Below are positions 35,847 to 46,100 of a stretch of 64,000 nucleotides of DNA, piece after piece. How positions within the stretch are numbered: position 1 is the stretch's first letter; each line of letters opens with the position of its first letter. Position numbers and translations under genes: made by a program. The notes beneath the pieces were generated by a model that was given only the letters and a program-made list of their open reading frames with translations, was not told the origin of the DNA and did no database searches. Origin of the DNA: Burkholderiales bacterium (GTDB taxonomy: Bacteria; Pseudomonadota; Gammaproteobacteria; Burkholderiales; Burkholderiaceae_E). The stretch covers positions 1 through 64,000 of the forward strand of contig JAIYCW010000001.1 of NCBI GenBank assembly GCA_027487815.1. The letters run 5' to 3'.

Positions 35847-37076
35847 TCAGGGCCGGACAATACCACGCCCCAACTCTTGAGCTTTGCCTCCGTTTAATCC
35901 TTCATCAGCCTGACCAAGCAGCCCACGGTAAAGCGTAATCATTTCCCCGGCCATCTGCTCAAGTGACAGGTGAGCCACCGCCTGGCGTGCAGCCTCTCGC
36001 TTAATCCCTGTGTTCTGGCTACTGAGCATGTCGCCGCACGCTGAATTAATGCCACTTTGGTCAGCCGCCGAAACCACCCGGCCGGCATCCGGATTTTTGG
36101 CGAGCAGCTCGCCCACACCACAACCATCGCTGGTCACCAAAGGCACACCGCAGGCCAGCGCTTCGATTGCTGCGTTTGGGAAAGGATCATAAATTGCAGG
36201 CAACACCATTAAATCGCTGCTCCACAGCACCGGCCGCACATCCTCAACCGCGCCGAGGAAACGAACCCGCTCGCCAATCCCAAGCGCCTTGGCAAGTTGC
36301 TCGTAATGTGGCCGGGCCTTGTCTTGCCCCGCCACCAGGAGGACTGACTCCAGCCCGCCCTGATTCAGGGCCGCACAAGCGCGAAGCGCCTGTTGCAAAC
36401 CCTTACGCTCAAAGCCCGAGCCCAGGAAACACATCACCTTTACGCTACTTCGCATTTCGAAATTGCTACGAGCTTTCTGACGCTGCGGCCCATCCGGTGG
36501 CTGGAAATGGGTCAGATCCAAACCATTTCGAATCAGATGCAGCTTATGCTCAGGCACGCCGAAATACCTCTGAATCTCGCTACGTACCATCTGCGAATTG
36601 CAGATCACTGCTCGCAGCTGTGGGTTGCTGAACATGGCACGCTCTTCATTCAACACCCAGCGGTGATGGGCGTTTAGAGCCACCCCCAGCTTTTGCCACG
36701 AGGATTGAAATGCCGCGCGGCGATTGAGAAAAGCGGCATGCACCCCATCACCCGCCCGATAAAGCTGCACCCCATTGATCCGCTCATGCGATTGCACAAG
36801 GTCATAGTGATGCTCTTTGAGGTGCCCGCGCACTGCTGCAGCAAAACTTGCATCGCGCCAGCGGCTGCCGATATAAAACGGGTCGAGTTTCACCCATTTT
36901 AAATCTGATGCCTGCTGCGCGGCTTGCCATCGCCGAGCCACAATGCTGAGCTGCAGGCCTTCACGCCCTAAAGCATCCAGCGCACGCTGCACAAATCGCT
37001 CAGCTCCGCCACTTCCGGAATAACGCGCGCGAACTATCGCGACCCGAACCGGCGGACGACCAGACCCTGAATTCAA
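35847..37076 (-). CDS. Glycosyltransferase family 4, WaaG-like
   Basis: GT-B enzyme of 409 residues. ARYSGSGGAERFVQRALDAL at the N-terminus, FLNRRAAFQSSWQKLGVALNAHHRWVL in the acceptor half, MCFLGSGFERKGLQQALRA and LPAIYDPFPNAAIEALACG in the donor half match LPS core glucosyltransferase WaaG and close relatives. It likely adds the first outer-core hexose. It starts two bases after the dnaE stop, so it depends on dnaE transcription or read-through unless an internal promoter exists in dnaE. Confidence 0.87.
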   Translation of the reverse strand: MNSGSGRPPVRVAIVRARYSGSGGAERFVQRALDALGREGLQLSIVARRWQAAQQASDLKWVKLDPFYIGSRWRDASFAAAVRGHLKEHHYDLVQSHERINGVQLYRAGDGVHAAFLNRRAAFQSSWQKLGVALNAHHRWVLNEERAMFSNPQLRAVICNSQMVRSEIQRYFGVPEHKLHLIRNGLDLTHFQPPDGPQRQKARSNFEMRSSVKVMCFLGSGFERKGLQQALRACAALNQGGLESVLLVAGQDKARPHYEQLAKALGIGERVRFLGAVEDVRPVLWSSDLMVLPAIYDPFPNAAIEALACGVPLVTSDGCGVGELLAKNPDAGRVVSAADQSGINSACGDMLSSQNTGIKREAARQAVAHLSLEQMAGEMITLYRGLLGQADEGLNGGKAQELGRGIVRP

Positions 37077-37078
37077 AC

Positions 37079-40000
37079 TCAGTAGACCACGGCAACATGC
37101 TGGGGATGCAAATGCTGCAATACGCTTTGCAGCATTTCTTCGCGTGGACGCACCCGCCAGCTTTGCCCCAGCTCAATTTCGCAACGGCCATGCTCGTTGT
37201 GATATCCCAGCAAGACCTGCAGGCCTGCGCCTTGTGGCGGTGTTGGCATTCCCGATTGAGAAGCGACGCGATGATCCATCAGGGCCCGGCGCACCGCAGT
37301 GTATTGCGCCACACCATTAAGTTTGATGAGTACCCGCTTGCCAAATTTCTCGCGCGCAGCGCAAAGATCAAGCAACTCATCCACGCTCACCCGAACCCCG
37401 CCACTGTATTCATCCTTGCTGATCTTCACATTGGCAATCAGCAGCTCATCTTCCTTCAGCAAGTGACGGTGCCGCTCCAGCATTTCGCTGTAGACGGAAA
37501 GCTCAACATGCCCGGTGCCGTCGTCAAGTGTTACCACCGCCATCTTGCCCCGGCGGGTCATCGCCGTGCGCAGTGCACTAACGATGCCGGCAATCCAGAT
37601 CGTCGCTCCGCCAGGCTGCACATCGGCCAGCCGGGTTCTGACAAACCGACGCACCTCGGGCTCGAAGCCGTGAAACAAATGTCCGCTTAGATAAAGGCCC
37701 AGCGCAGTTTTCTCTTCGCGCAAACGCTCTCGCTCACTCCAGGGTGCTGTGTCACTCCACACCACCATATCCTGTGCGCTGTCTTCGCCGGCTCCGCCAA
37801 ACAATGAGCTCTGACCGGCATGCGCCGCTACAGCATCCGCAGCCTCGACAGCTTTGCCTACATGAGCCAAAAGCTTGGCGCGGTTAGTATCCAGGGCATC
37901 AAAGGCCCCGGCCCGAATCAAGGCTTCAATAGCCCGCCGGTTGACTACCCTGCGATCAATGCGTCTCGCAAAATCGAAGAGGTCAGTGTAGGGCTTGGCT
38001 TCACGATGCTTGATGATGTTCAGCACCGCTGCCTCGCCTGCACCCTTCACCGCCCCCAAACCATATCGGATCACCCGATCACCCACTGGCTCAAAGCGAT
38101 AAGTCGACTGATTGATATCAGGCGGCAGCACCGTGACTTTATTGAGCTTGCAGTCATTCACGAACAGCAGCATTTTGTCGGTGTCGTCCATATCGGAAGA
38201 CAGCGTGGCCGCCAGAAACTCCGCGGGGTAATGCGCCTTCAGCCAGGCCGTATGGTATGTGACCACAGCATATGCCGCCGTATGGGATTTATTGAATCCA
38301 TACTCGGCAAACATCGCCATCAAATCAAACAGCTTGTTGGCCAATACCTCGCCATAGCCCTTGGTCTTTGCGCCCTCCACAAACAGACCTCGGTGCTGCG
38401 CCATTTCTTCGGGCTTTTTCTTGCCCATCGCACGACGCAGAAGATCGGCGCCGCCCAGGGTGTATCCGCCGATGATCTGGGCGATCTGCATCACCTGCTC
38501 CTGATACACGATCACACCATAGGTGGGCTCAAGTGTGGCAGTGAGATCCGGATGAAAATAATCAATATCCTGCTGACCCTTTTTGCGCAGAATAAAGTCG
38601 TCGACCATGCCCGAACCCAAGGGGCCCGGACGATACAGCGCGAGCACCGCAATGATGTCTTCGAAACGATCCGGCGCCAGCTTCTTCAGAAGCTTTTTCA
38701 TACCATCACCCTCGACCTGAAAAATCGCGGTGGTGTTGGCATCCTTGAGCACCTGGTAGGCCTTGGGATCAGTGAACTCCAGGCTGGCAAGATCGAGGTT
38801 TAATCCCGGATGGCGCTGATTGATATAGCGCACCGCAAGATCAATGATGGTGAGGTTGCGCAAACCCAGAAAGTCGAACTTCACCAGCCCAACCGCTTCG
38901 ACGTCGTCCTTGTCGAACTGGCTGACCACCGAATCCGTGCCAGGGGCCTGATACAAAGGACAAAAATCGGTGAGCTTGCCGGGCGCAATCAATACGCCTC
39001 CGGCATGCATACCCACGTTGCGGGTCAGATCTTCGAGCGGCCCGGCGAGCGCAAGCAATTCACGCACTTCATCTTCATTGTGCTCGCGCTCAGCCAGCAT
39101 TGGCTCGGCCTCACGAGCCTTGGCGAGCGACAGCGGTTTATTCTGTACTACTGGAATCAATTTGGAGAGCTGATCGCAGAAGTTGTAGCCCATGTCGAGC
39201 ACACGCCCAGCATCGCGAATCACAGCCTTCGAGGCCATGGTGCCAAAGGTCGCTATCTGGCTAACGGCCTGCTCACCATACTTCGAGCGCACATAGTCGA
39301 TCACCTTGTAGCGATTGTCCTGACAGAAATCGATATCGAAGTCGGGCATCGAGACCCGCTCCGGATTCAGAAAGCGCTCAAACAGCAGGGCATAGGGGAT
39401 CGGATCGAGATCCGTGATGCCCAATGCGAAGGCCACCAACGAGCCCGCACCTGATCCGCGCCCAGGCCCAACCGGCACGCCATTGGCCTTGGCCCAATTG
39501 ATAAAATCGGCCACGATCAGAAAGTAGCCGGGAAACCCCATCGCGAGGATCGTGTCGCACTCGAACGCAAGGCGCTGCTGGTAGAACTCCAGCTTCTCGG
39601 CCCGCTCAATCTCGTCGGGAAAGCATTTGAGCATGCGCTTGTGCAGCCCTTGCATGGCTTGGTCACGCAAGAAGTTCTCTAGCGTAGTGCCCTCAGGAAT
39701 CGGGAACTCTGGCAAGCGCGCCTTGCCCAGGGTCATGGTCACGCTGCAGGCCTGCGCAATAGCGAGGGTATTGGCTAAAGCCTGCGGCAAATCAGCAAAA
39801 AGCTCGGCCATCTCGGCCTGCGACTTGAAGTATTGCGAAGGCAAAAATCGTTTGGTGCGCCGAGGGTTGGCCAGAATCTCTCCCTCGGCAATACACACCC
39901 GCGCTTCATGAGCCCGGAACTCATCAGGCCCCAGGAACTGCACCGGATGGGTTGCGACTACAGGAATATCGAGTTCAGCCGCCAATCGCACTGATTGGCG

Positions 40001-40555
40001 CACCAGGGTTTCGCTTTCTTCATTACCCAAACGCTGCAGCTCAATGAAGTAGCCGTCACCAAAGTCTTCGCGCCACGCGCGCGCGAGCTTGAGTGCTTGG
40101 GCTGACGCACCTGCAATCAGGGCCTGACCGACATCGCCCATCGCCGCACCTGAAAGCACAATCAATCGATCTGCACAGCCGCGCAGCCACTCGCGCCGAA
40201 TTTCGCCACGGCCCCGATACTCGTTTTCGATCCATGCGCGCGAAATCACTTCACACAGCAGTTTGTAGCCCGCATTGTTGCGGGCAAGAAGAATGATGCG
40301 GCCGGGGCGATCAGGCTCGGCCGCGTTATGCAGCCAGACATCAACGCCGCAAATCGCCTGCACACCAGCGGCACGCGCCGCGCGATAGAACTTGACCCAG
40401 CCGAATAGATTATTGAGGTCGGTCAGCGCTACCGCCGGCTGCTGGTCTGCAGCCGCAGCTTGTGCCAATCCATCGATGCGCACAATCGAATCGCTGATCG
40501 AATACTCCGAGTGGGAGCGCAGATGAACAAACTGACAGGCAATCACGGACCACAA
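37079..40555 (-). CDS. dnaE: DNA polymerase III alpha subunit
   Basis: Replicative polymerase of about 1158 residues, normal for DnaE1. The PHP domain starts [17 protein letters not shown]; the polymerase active site contains [12 protein letters not shown], with [14 protein letters not shown] just before. A helix-hairpin-helix and an OB-fold ([26 protein letters not shown]) follow. QSSLF (in [10 protein letters not shown]) is the internal beta-clamp-binding motif. The frame opens at TTG 40555; GTG 40546 has AAGGG ten bases upstream and is an equally good start. It is divergent from trhO with only about 35 bases between. Envelope genes follow on the same strand without a gap. Confidence 0.95.
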   Translation of the reverse strand: MWSVIACQFVHLRSHSEYSISDSIVRIDGLAQAAAADQQPAVALTDLNNLFGWVKFYRAARAAGVQAICGVDVWLHNAAEPDRPGRIILLARNNAGYKLLCEVISRAWIENEYRGRGEIRREWLRGCADRLIVLSGAAMGDVGQALIAGASAQALKLARAWREDFGDGYFIELQRLGNEESETLVRQSVRLAAELDIPVVATHPVQFLGPDEFRAHEARVCIAEGEILANPRRTKRFLPSQYFKSQAEMAELFADLPQALANTLAIAQACSVTMTLGKARLPEFPIPEGTTLENFLRDQAMQGLHKRMLKCFPDEIERAEKLEFYQQRLAFECDTILAMGFPGYFLIVADFINWAKANGVPVGPGRGSGAGSLVAFALGITDLDPIPYALLFERFLNPERVSMPDFDIDFCQDNRYKVIDYVRSKYGEQAVSQIATFGTMASKAVIRDAGRVLDMGYNFCDQLSKLIPVVQNKPLSLAKAREAEPMLAEREHNEDEVRELLALAGPLEDLTRNVGMHAGGVLIAPGKLTDFCPLYQAPGTDSVVSQFDKDDVEAVGLVKFDFLGLRNLTIIDLAVRYINQRHPGLNLDLASLEFTDPKAYQVLKDANTTAIFQVEGDGMKKLLKKLAPDRFEDIIAVLALYRPGPLGSGMVDDFILRKKGQQDIDYFHPDLTATLEPTYGVIVYQEQVMQIAQIIGGYTLGGADLLRRAMGKKKPEEMAQHRGLFVEGAKTKGYGEVLANKLFDLMAMFAEYGFNKSHTAAYAVVTYHTAWLKAHYPAEFLAATLSSDMDDTDKMLLFVNDCKLNKVTVLPPDINQSTYRFEPVGDRVIRYGLGAVKGAGEAAVLNIIKHREAKPYTDLFDFARRIDRRVVNRRAIEALIRAGAFDALDTNRAKLLAHVGKAVEAADAVAAHAGQSSLFGGAGEDSAQDMVVWSDTAPWSERERLREEKTALGLYLSGHLFHGFEPEVRRFVRTRLADVQPGGATIWIAGIVSALRTAMTRRGKMAVVTLDDGTGHVELSVYSEMLERHRHLLKEDELLIANVKISKDEYSGGVRVSVDELLDLCAAREKFGKRVLIKLNGVAQYTAVRRALMDHRVASQSGMPTPPQGAGLQVLLGYHNEHGRCEIELGQSWRVRPREEMLQSVLQHLHPQHVAVVY

Positions 40556-40590
40556 ACCCTTACAATCGCTGGTTTTGGATTTTACCTGTT

Positions 40591-41331
40591 GTGGCCTACC
40601 TCAATCTTTCCGCTTACAAGTTTGTGGCTTTGCCCGAGCATGCTGTGCTCGAAGAGCGGGCGGCTGCCTTGCGTACTTTAGGCGAAGCACTCGGCTTGGG
40701 GGGTACGGTTTTACTCGCCCCTGAGGGGATCAACCTGTTTGCCTGTGCCACCTCAGACGCGCTTCAAGCACTATGTGAGTATGTGGATACCCAGGTCGGT
40801 TGCGGGGCATTGGATTACAAGCGCAGCCTGAGCCCGGAACAAAGTTTCAAGCGCTGGAAGGTCAAGGTCAAGGACGAGATCATCACCTACCATCAACCGC
40901 AGGTGCGCCCCCAAGATGGGCGTGCACCGAGTGTAGAGCCGCACACCCTGGCCCTATGGATAGCACAGGGCCATGATGACTCGGGCCGGGAGCTGGTGCT
41001 GCTGGACACCCGTAACGAGTTTGAAGTGCAAGCAGGCAAGTTTGCTCAAGCGCACAGTCTGGGCATCAACAAATTCACTGAACTGCCGCGAGCTCTTCAA
41101 CCGCAGGCTGCGCAGTGGCAAGATAAGCGGGTTGTCGCTTACTGCACTGGGGGAATCCGCTGCGAGAAAGCGGTGCTCACCATGCAGCAGGCCGGCCTGG
41201 AACATGCCGTGCAATTGGAGGGCGGCATCCTGCGCTACTTCGAGCATGTCGGTGCTGAGCATTGGCAAGGGGAGCTTTTTGTGTTCGATGAGCGCGTAAC
41301 CATCGATCACGAACTCGGTGCGCAGTCGTGA
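40591..41331 (+). CDS. trhO: tRNA uridine(34) hydroxylase TrhO (YceA)
   Basis: Rhodanese-domain protein of 246 residues that makes 5-hydroxyuridine at the tRNA wobble base in an oxygen-dependent way, the first step to cmo5U/mo5U. The N-terminal ferredoxin-like part has GTVLLAPEGINLF. The rhodanese domain has LLDTRNEFEVQAGKF and the active-site loop YCTGGIRCEKA with its Cys. The length is shorter than the E. coli protein, lacking its C-terminal zinc part, as is common. The start is GTG 40591, and its stop overlaps the next gene (GTGA). Confidence 0.9.
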   Translation: MAYLNLSAYKFVALPEHAVLEERAAALRTLGEALGLGGTVLLAPEGINLFACATSDALQALCEYVDTQVGCGALDYKRSLSPEQSFKRWKVKVKDEIITYHQPQVRPQDGRAPSVEPHTLALWIAQGHDDSGRELVLLDTRNEFEVQAGKFAQAHSLGINKFTELPRALQPQAAQWQDKRVVAYCTGGIRCEKAVLTMQQAGLEHAVQLEGGILRYFEHVGAEHWQGELFVFDERVTIDHELGAQS

Positions 41332-42224
41332 GTACCCCAGGCAGTTCATCAGCTCATTGGCGCGCGATTGCGCTCCTGGCCTTTTGCTCCGTGCTGTGGA
41401 GCATCGCAGGCGTGTTCACCCGGCATCTTGAGCAGGCCCAAAGCTTTGAAGTCACCTTCTGGCGCAGCTTCTTTTGCTTCTTTGCAGTGGTGGCTCTCAC
41501 CTGGCAGCGGACTCGGGCCAATCCATGGATTGCAGTAAAAGCAATGGGCTGGGCCGGGCTGTTTTCCGGGGTTATGTGGGCCATCATGTTCACCTGCTTC
41601 ATGGTGGCGCTCACCCGCACCAGTACGGCCAATACCTTGCTGGTCTCAAGCATCTCACCGCTTCTGGCAGCAGTGCTTGCCTGGGCCATATTGAAACAAC
41701 GCTTGGCGCTGGGCACCTGGGTTGCGATCCTGATGGCGATTGCGGGCATCTGGTGGATGGTGCGCGAGGGCGTATCTGCGCAAGGCTTGAGCGGCATGGC
41801 GATTGCTCTCGGTGTGCCGATTGCGGCCGCCCTTAACCTGGTCATGCTCAAGAAAATGCATGCCAGCGTGGATTTAGCTCCTGCAGTGCTGGTGGGTGCT
41901 GTGATTTCAGCGCTGGGCACCCTGCCCTGGGCCATGCCCTTCCAAGCCTCATGGCACGACGTCGGGATTCTGGCTTTTCTTGGCGTGTTTCAGCTGGCCG
42001 TACCCTGCTTTCTGATGCTGCGCGCAGTGCCGCATCTGGCGCCTCATGAGATTGCCCTGATCAGCATGCTTGAGGTGGTGCTTGGGCCCATTTGGGCATG
42101 GTGGGGCGCTGGCGAAGTGATCGGGGCCAGCACCTGGCAGGGCGGCTTACTCGTTATCGGAGCGCTGGTAACCAACGAACTGCTGCAACGTTGGCGCCCA
42201 GCGCAACCTGCTTCAATTACTTGA
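41328..42224 (+). CDS. EamA/DMT family permease
   Basis: Membrane protein of 298 residues with ten helices in two EamA repeats: LLAFCSVLWSIAGVFTRHLE in the first and GMAIALGVPIAAALNLVML in the second. The start GTG 41328 overlaps the TrhO stop, so the two are coupled although no functional link is apparent. It differs from the DMT gene at 6.8 kb. Its 3' end overlaps the convergent flavodoxin gene by 8 bases. The substrate is unknown. Confidence 0.85.
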   Translation: MSTPGSSSAHWRAIALLAFCSVLWSIAGVFTRHLEQAQSFEVTFWRSFFCFFAVVALTWQRTRANPWIAVKAMGWAGLFSGVMWAIMFTCFMVALTRTSTANTLLVSSISPLLAAVLAWAILKQRLALGTWVAILMAIAGIWWMVREGVSAQGLSGMAIALGVPIAAALNLVMLKKMHASVDLAPAVLVGAVISALGTLPWAMPFQASWHDVGILAFLGVFQLAVPCFLMLRAVPHLAPHEIALISMLEVVLGPIWAWWGAGEVIGASTWQGGLLVIGALVTNELLQRWRPAQPASIT

Positions 42225-42774
42225 GCCGAACTGCGGCATAGGTAGCAATCCGCTCGCCATAGTGGGCTGCGGTATCCAGGTCGCCTTTGGGCGGCGTGAT
42301 ATCGGCCGGCGCATTATCGGCTTGCGCCATCACACCGATCGATGAGCCCAAACGGTTGGTGGTTTCAGGTGCGCCACCGGGAGTGGGTGGCAGCGAGTTA
42401 CCTACCCACACCATCGCATGCTGCATCGCAAGCGTCACAAAGTACATCAGGGTGGAGTACTTGTCGCCGCTCATGTTGGTCGAACAGGTAAAACCACCTG
42501 CAATCTTGTTTTTCCAGCCCTGGGTAAACCAGCGTTGGGCGGTGGCGTCTGCAAACATTTTGAAGGGGCCTGAGGGGCCACCCATGTAGGTGGGGGAGCC
42601 AAATACGATGGCATCGGCCGCATCCAGCTCGGTCCAGTCCGCCTCCTGAATTTTCGAAACATCAAGCAGCTTGGCCTGGGTGCCTGCAACCTTGGCTGCA
42701 CCCGCAACCACAGCTTCAGCCACTTTCAAGGTGTGGCCGTAGCCTGAGTGATACGCAACAATAACTTTCGACAT
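42217..42774 (-). CDS. Flavodoxin-fold NAD(P)H:quinone oxidoreductase (WrbA-like)
   Basis: FMN-binding protein of 185 residues. The phosphate loop is VAYHSGYGHTLKVAE; the isoalloxazine loops are GSPTYMGGPSGPFKMF and FTCSTNMSGDKYSTLMYF, as in WrbA-type quinone reductases. These enzymes do two-electron reduction of quinones and avoid semiquinone. The ATG at 42774 has AAGGA six bases upstream. It lies downstream of pirin on the same strand and may be co-transcribed with it under the divergent LysR regulator. Confidence 0.87.
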   Translation of the reverse strand: MSKVIVAYHSGYGHTLKVAEAVVAGAAKVAGTQAKLLDVSKIQEADWTELDAADAIVFGSPTYMGGPSGPFKMFADATAQRWFTQGWKNKIAGGFTCSTNMSGDKYSTLMYFVTLAMQHAMVWVGNSLPPTPGGAPETTNRLGSSIGVMAQADNAPADITPPKGDLDTAAHYGERIATYAAVRLK

Positions 42775-42844
42775 CAATTTTCCTTAAGCAATAAAAGTCA
42801 AACAAACCTGTTTCGCAAGGCGCGGTCAGGTATCCAAAAAGACA

Positions 42845-43546
42845 TCAAGCCGGTAGATCAAAAAGCAGTACTTCGGCCTGCTCACCCTTCTCCAGGCTCA
42901 GCGCGGTTTCATCCGAAAGCATCAAGGCATCGCCAGTTTGCAAAGCTTCACCGTTGGCCGTGACCTTGCCCCGAGCAACATGCAGATACACCTTGCGGCC
43001 AGCCGCCACTTCCAGGTGCGCCTTCTCTTCACCGTCAAACAAGCCGCCGTACAGATTCACATCCTGCTGGATGCGCACCGAGCCATCGCGGCCGTCATGC
43101 GAGCCCACCAAGCGCAAGCGCCCGCGCTTGCTTTGCTCATCAAAATGCTTCTCCTCATAACCCGGTGCGGTGCCATTGCGATCCGGCTGAATCCAGATTT
43201 GCAAAAAATGGGTTTCGCCAGCCTTTTCATGGTTGAACTCGGAATGCATTACCCCAGTACCTGCGCTCATGCGCTGAACATCTCCGGGTCGGATCACCGA
43301 GGTGTTGCCAAGGTTGTCTTTGTGACCCAGCGAGCCCTCCAGTACGTAACTGATGATCTCCATGTCGCGGTGACCATGAGTACCAAAACCAGTGCCCGGC
43401 GCAATACGGTCTTCGTTGATCACCCGCAGGGGCCCAAAGCTCATCCAGCGGGGATCGTAGTAGTCCGCAAACGAAAAGGTATGAAACGATTTGAGCCAAC
43501 CATGATTGGCCAGGCCGCGGTCAGCAGAGCGTCTTACTTGTTGCAT
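42845..43546 (-). CDS. Pirin family protein
   Basis: Bicupin of 233 residues. The first cupin has the metal site GFGTHGHRDMEIISYVLEG (His-x-His) and GVMHSEFN, and the N-terminus RSADRGLANHGWLKSFHTFSFADYY is the pirin signature. Bacterial pirins include quercetin 2,3-dioxygenases (YhhW) and metabolic regulators. The ATG at 43546 has AGGAG six bases upstream. The divergent LysR gene and a box between them point to regulation by that protein. Confidence 0.9.
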   Translation of the reverse strand: MQQVRRSADRGLANHGWLKSFHTFSFADYYDPRWMSFGPLRVINEDRIAPGTGFGTHGHRDMEIISYVLEGSLGHKDNLGNTSVIRPGDVQRMSAGTGVMHSEFNHEKAGETHFLQIWIQPDRNGTAPGYEEKHFDEQSKRGRLRLVGSHDGRDGSVRIQQDVNLYGGLFDGEEKAHLEVAAGRKVYLHVARGKVTANGEALQTGDALMLSDETALSLEKGEQAEVLLFDLPA

Positions 43547-43627
43547 CACAAACTCCTGAATTAAGTGGATGGGTAGCAATGTAGGGCCCCAGCCAAGCCT
43601 TGCGATCGGCTAGAATTGACCCTAGTG

Positions 43628-43642
43628 TTCAAATTTTTTGAA
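43628..43642. promoter_or_regulatory. LysR-type T-N11-A box between pirin and lysR genes
   Basis: TTCAAATTTTTTGAA is a perfect 6-base inverted repeat around TTT and contains the T-N11-A pattern TCAAA-N3-TTTGA. It lies in the 124-base divergent gap, 28 bases before the LysR start and 81 before the pirin start, a normal place for a LysR-type autoregulatory and activation site. Confidence 0.5.
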
Positions 43643-43670
43643 GTCTTGATTTTGCGGAACTCATTCGAAA

Positions 43671-44609
43671 ATGGCTTTAGACCTTGAAGCGCTTGCGGTG
43701 GTGGATGAAATTGAGCGGCGAGGCAGTTTTGCGGCTGCAGCCGCGCATCTGGGCAAAGTTCCCTCAGCACTGACCTACACAGTGCGCCGTCTGGAGCAGG
43801 ATCTTGATGTTTTGATTTTTGACCGACGAGGCTCCCGAGCCAAGCTCACTGCAGCTGGGCAGCTGCTGCTCAAGGAGGGGCGCGAGCTGCTGCGCGCAGC
43901 CGAAGACACCTCCTTGCGATTGCGTGCGATTGCATCGGGCTGGGAAACCGAACTGCGTATTGCACTTGATGCGGTTATTGCGTTTGACCGGATACGGGTT
44001 TTGATTGATGAGTTTCATCGCCTCAAGGTGCCCACCCAGCTACGTTTCAGCACCGAGGTACTCGACGGCTCCTGGGATGCATTACTGAATAGCCGCTGCG
44101 ATCTGGCCATCGGCGCGCCCTATGAAGCCCCTAGTGACCTGTTTGATGGCGCGCGGTTTCGATTGCGCTCGCTGGGCGAAGTGCACTGGGTGTTTTGTGT
44201 GGCGCCGCACCACCCTCTCGCAAGCGCATCCCAGCCACTTGGCCGTGATCAGATGATCGGGCATCGTGCAGTGGCGATTGCTGACACCACACGCATGCTC
44301 GGCGGGCGGAGCTCAGGTTTACTGAATGGCCAGCAGGTGATCACCGTGGCAACGCTCGAGCATAAGCTTGCACTGCAGATGTCTGGCACCGGCGTAGGCT
44401 ATTTGCCTGCGATGTTGGCCAAACCCTATCTGGATTCCGGCCGGCTTGTGGCGCTCAAGATACAGGAGCCCAAACGTAAAGCCGAGGTGCGCTATGGATG
44501 GCATACCCGCAATGAAGGCAAGGCACTCGCCTGGTGGCTAGGCAAGCTGGATAACCCGCGAGTGCGCAGTAAATTGTTGGCAGGTCCCATTACAGCCGCT
44601 GACCAATAG
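43671..44609 (+). CDS. LysR-family transcriptional regulator
   Basis: Regulator of 312 residues with the N-terminal winged helix-turn-helix LEALAVVDEIERRGSFAAAAAHLGKVPSALTYTVRRLEQDL split in the usual way, and a C-terminal ligand-binding domain (LRIALDAVIAFDRIRVLIDEFH). The type resembles regulators placed next to pirin and quinone reductase genes (YhaJ-like). It is transcribed divergently from pirin across a T-N11-A box and probably senses aromatic or quinone compounds; this last point is inference. Confidence 0.9.
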   Translation: MALDLEALAVVDEIERRGSFAAAAAHLGKVPSALTYTVRRLEQDLDVLIFDRRGSRAKLTAAGQLLLKEGRELLRAAEDTSLRLRAIASGWETELRIALDAVIAFDRIRVLIDEFHRLKVPTQLRFSTEVLDGSWDALLNSRCDLAIGAPYEAPSDLFDGARFRLRSLGEVHWVFCVAPHHPLASASQPLGRDQMIGHRAVAIADTTRMLGGRSSGLLNGQQVITVATLEHKLALQMSGTGVGYLPAMLAKPYLDSGRLVALKIQEPKRKAEVRYGWHTRNEGKALAWWLGKLDNPRVRSKLLAGPITAADQ

Positions 44610-44634
44610 CGTCACTAGCCTTTAAGACTAGCCT

Positions 44635-45996
44635 TCAAGGAAAGTTATGCCGTTGGGTTGGAGTACGCAATGTCACCAGCTCCTCAGCGGCGGTGGGGTG
44701 GATGGCCAGAGTCGCATCAAAATCCTGCTTGCGGGCACCCATCTGCATGGCTACCCCCACCAGCTGAGCGAGCTCGCTCGCATCACCACCGACGGCATGA
44801 AATCCAACCACCCTGTCATTGCTTCGATCCACCAGAAGCTTGTACATCACACGCCCGGTGTGTCCTGACAATGTGGCCTTGATCGGCTTGAAATCCGTGC
44901 GGTACACATCCAGTTGTGGATGATGTTGCAAGGCCTGCAATTCAGTCAGGCCTACTGTGCCAATTTCCGGGGTAGTAAACACCGCGGTGGGTATCAGGCC
45001 ATGACGAATCGGCTTATCCATCCCACCAAAGACATGATCGGCGAAGGCATGCCCCTCGCGAATTGCGGCCGGGGTCAGCGTAACGCGATTCGTGACATCA
45101 CCCACAGCCCAGATGGACTCAATATTGGTCTGGGAATAGTCATTCACTGCCACCGCACCGGTTGGAGTGAGATTCACACCAAGCTCTTCAAGGCCAAGGC
45201 CCTTAGTGCTGGGTTCACGACCAAGCGCATGCAAAACTTTCTCCACATACACGGTTGAATCGTCGCTTAGCGTGACCTTGAAGCCTGCGGTTGCTTGCGG
45301 CTCGATCGCCTTGACTGTAAGCCCGGGGCGTAACTCCAGCCCACTTGCCCTGACCTCGCGCGTGACATGCTGCTGCACATCATGATCGAAACCCCGCAAT
45401 ACCTGATCGCCTCGAAACACAATCTGCACCTGGCTTCCAAGCTTTTGCAAAACACACCCCAACTCCATCGCGATATAGCCCGCACCCTGAATGAGAATCG
45501 AAGCCGGTAACTGCTCCATCTCAAAGAAGTCATTGGAATCGAGGATATGCTCGCGGCCCGATATCTCAGGCGGTGTCACCGGGTGCGACCCGGTAGCAAT
45601 CAGGATATGGCGCGCCTGGTAGTGCTCAGCCCCTACGACCACGGTGTGGGGATCGATCAGCCTCGCGTCCCCCTGCACCACTTCAACACCTGAGCGCTCA
45701 AGCAAACCGCGGTAAATCTCCTCAAGGCGGGCAATTTCGCGATCCCTGTTCGCCTTGAGTGTGGGCCAATCAAAGCTCACCGGGCCGACGTTCCATCCAT
45801 AACCCGCTGCCTCTTCAAACTCCTGGGCAAATCGCGAGGCATAAACCATGAGCTTTTTCGGAACACAGCCACGGATCACACAGGTGCCGCCCAGACGATA
45901 GCGCTCTATCAGTACAACCTTGGCACCGTAGCCTGCAGCAATCCGCGCCGCTCGCACGCCACCGGAGCCGCCCCCCACCACGATCAAATCGAACAT
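44635..45996 (-). CDS. gor: Glutathione-disulfide reductase
   Basis: FAD-dependent reductase of 453 residues that regenerates GSH with NADPH. FAD site: LIVVGGGSGGVRAARIAA. The redox disulfide is GGTCVIRGCVPKKLM (C-x4-C). The NADPH half has ILIQGAGYIAMELGCVLQKLG; YSQTNIESIWAVGDVTNRVTLTPAAI binds FAD. The catalytic C-terminal block is LAIHPTAAEELVTL. The absence of a trypanothione-specific charge pattern supports a glutathione enzyme. It is divergent from the nitroreductase gene. Confidence 0.92.
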   Translation of the reverse strand: MFDLIVVGGGSGGVRAARIAAGYGAKVVLIERYRLGGTCVIRGCVPKKLMVYASRFAQEFEEAAGYGWNVGPVSFDWPTLKANRDREIARLEEIYRGLLERSGVEVVQGDARLIDPHTVVVGAEHYQARHILIATGSHPVTPPEISGREHILDSNDFFEMEQLPASILIQGAGYIAMELGCVLQKLGSQVQIVFRGDQVLRGFDHDVQQHVTREVRASGLELRPGLTVKAIEPQATAGFKVTLSDDSTVYVEKVLHALGREPSTKGLGLEELGVNLTPTGAVAVNDYSQTNIESIWAVGDVTNRVTLTPAAIREGHAFADHVFGGMDKPIRHGLIPTAVFTTPEIGTVGLTELQALQHHPQLDVYRTDFKPIKATLSGHTGRVMYKLLVDRSNDRVVGFHAVGGDASELAQLVGVAMQMGARKQDFDATLAIHPTAAEELVTLRTPTQRHNFP

Positions 45997-46100
45997 GCTT
46001 CGACCCTTACCTGCTTGTTGTCCAAGTTTGTAAGGCTACGCTTGTCACCCGGACTTTGCAGATTGTGTATCCTGCCCCCACTTTTACTGGAGATCTTCCG

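Noticed and set aside
44616-44638. Direct repeat ACTAGCCTT (twice, 4 bases apart) between lysR and gor
   Set aside because: Too short and not palindromic; no promoter context; likely chance.
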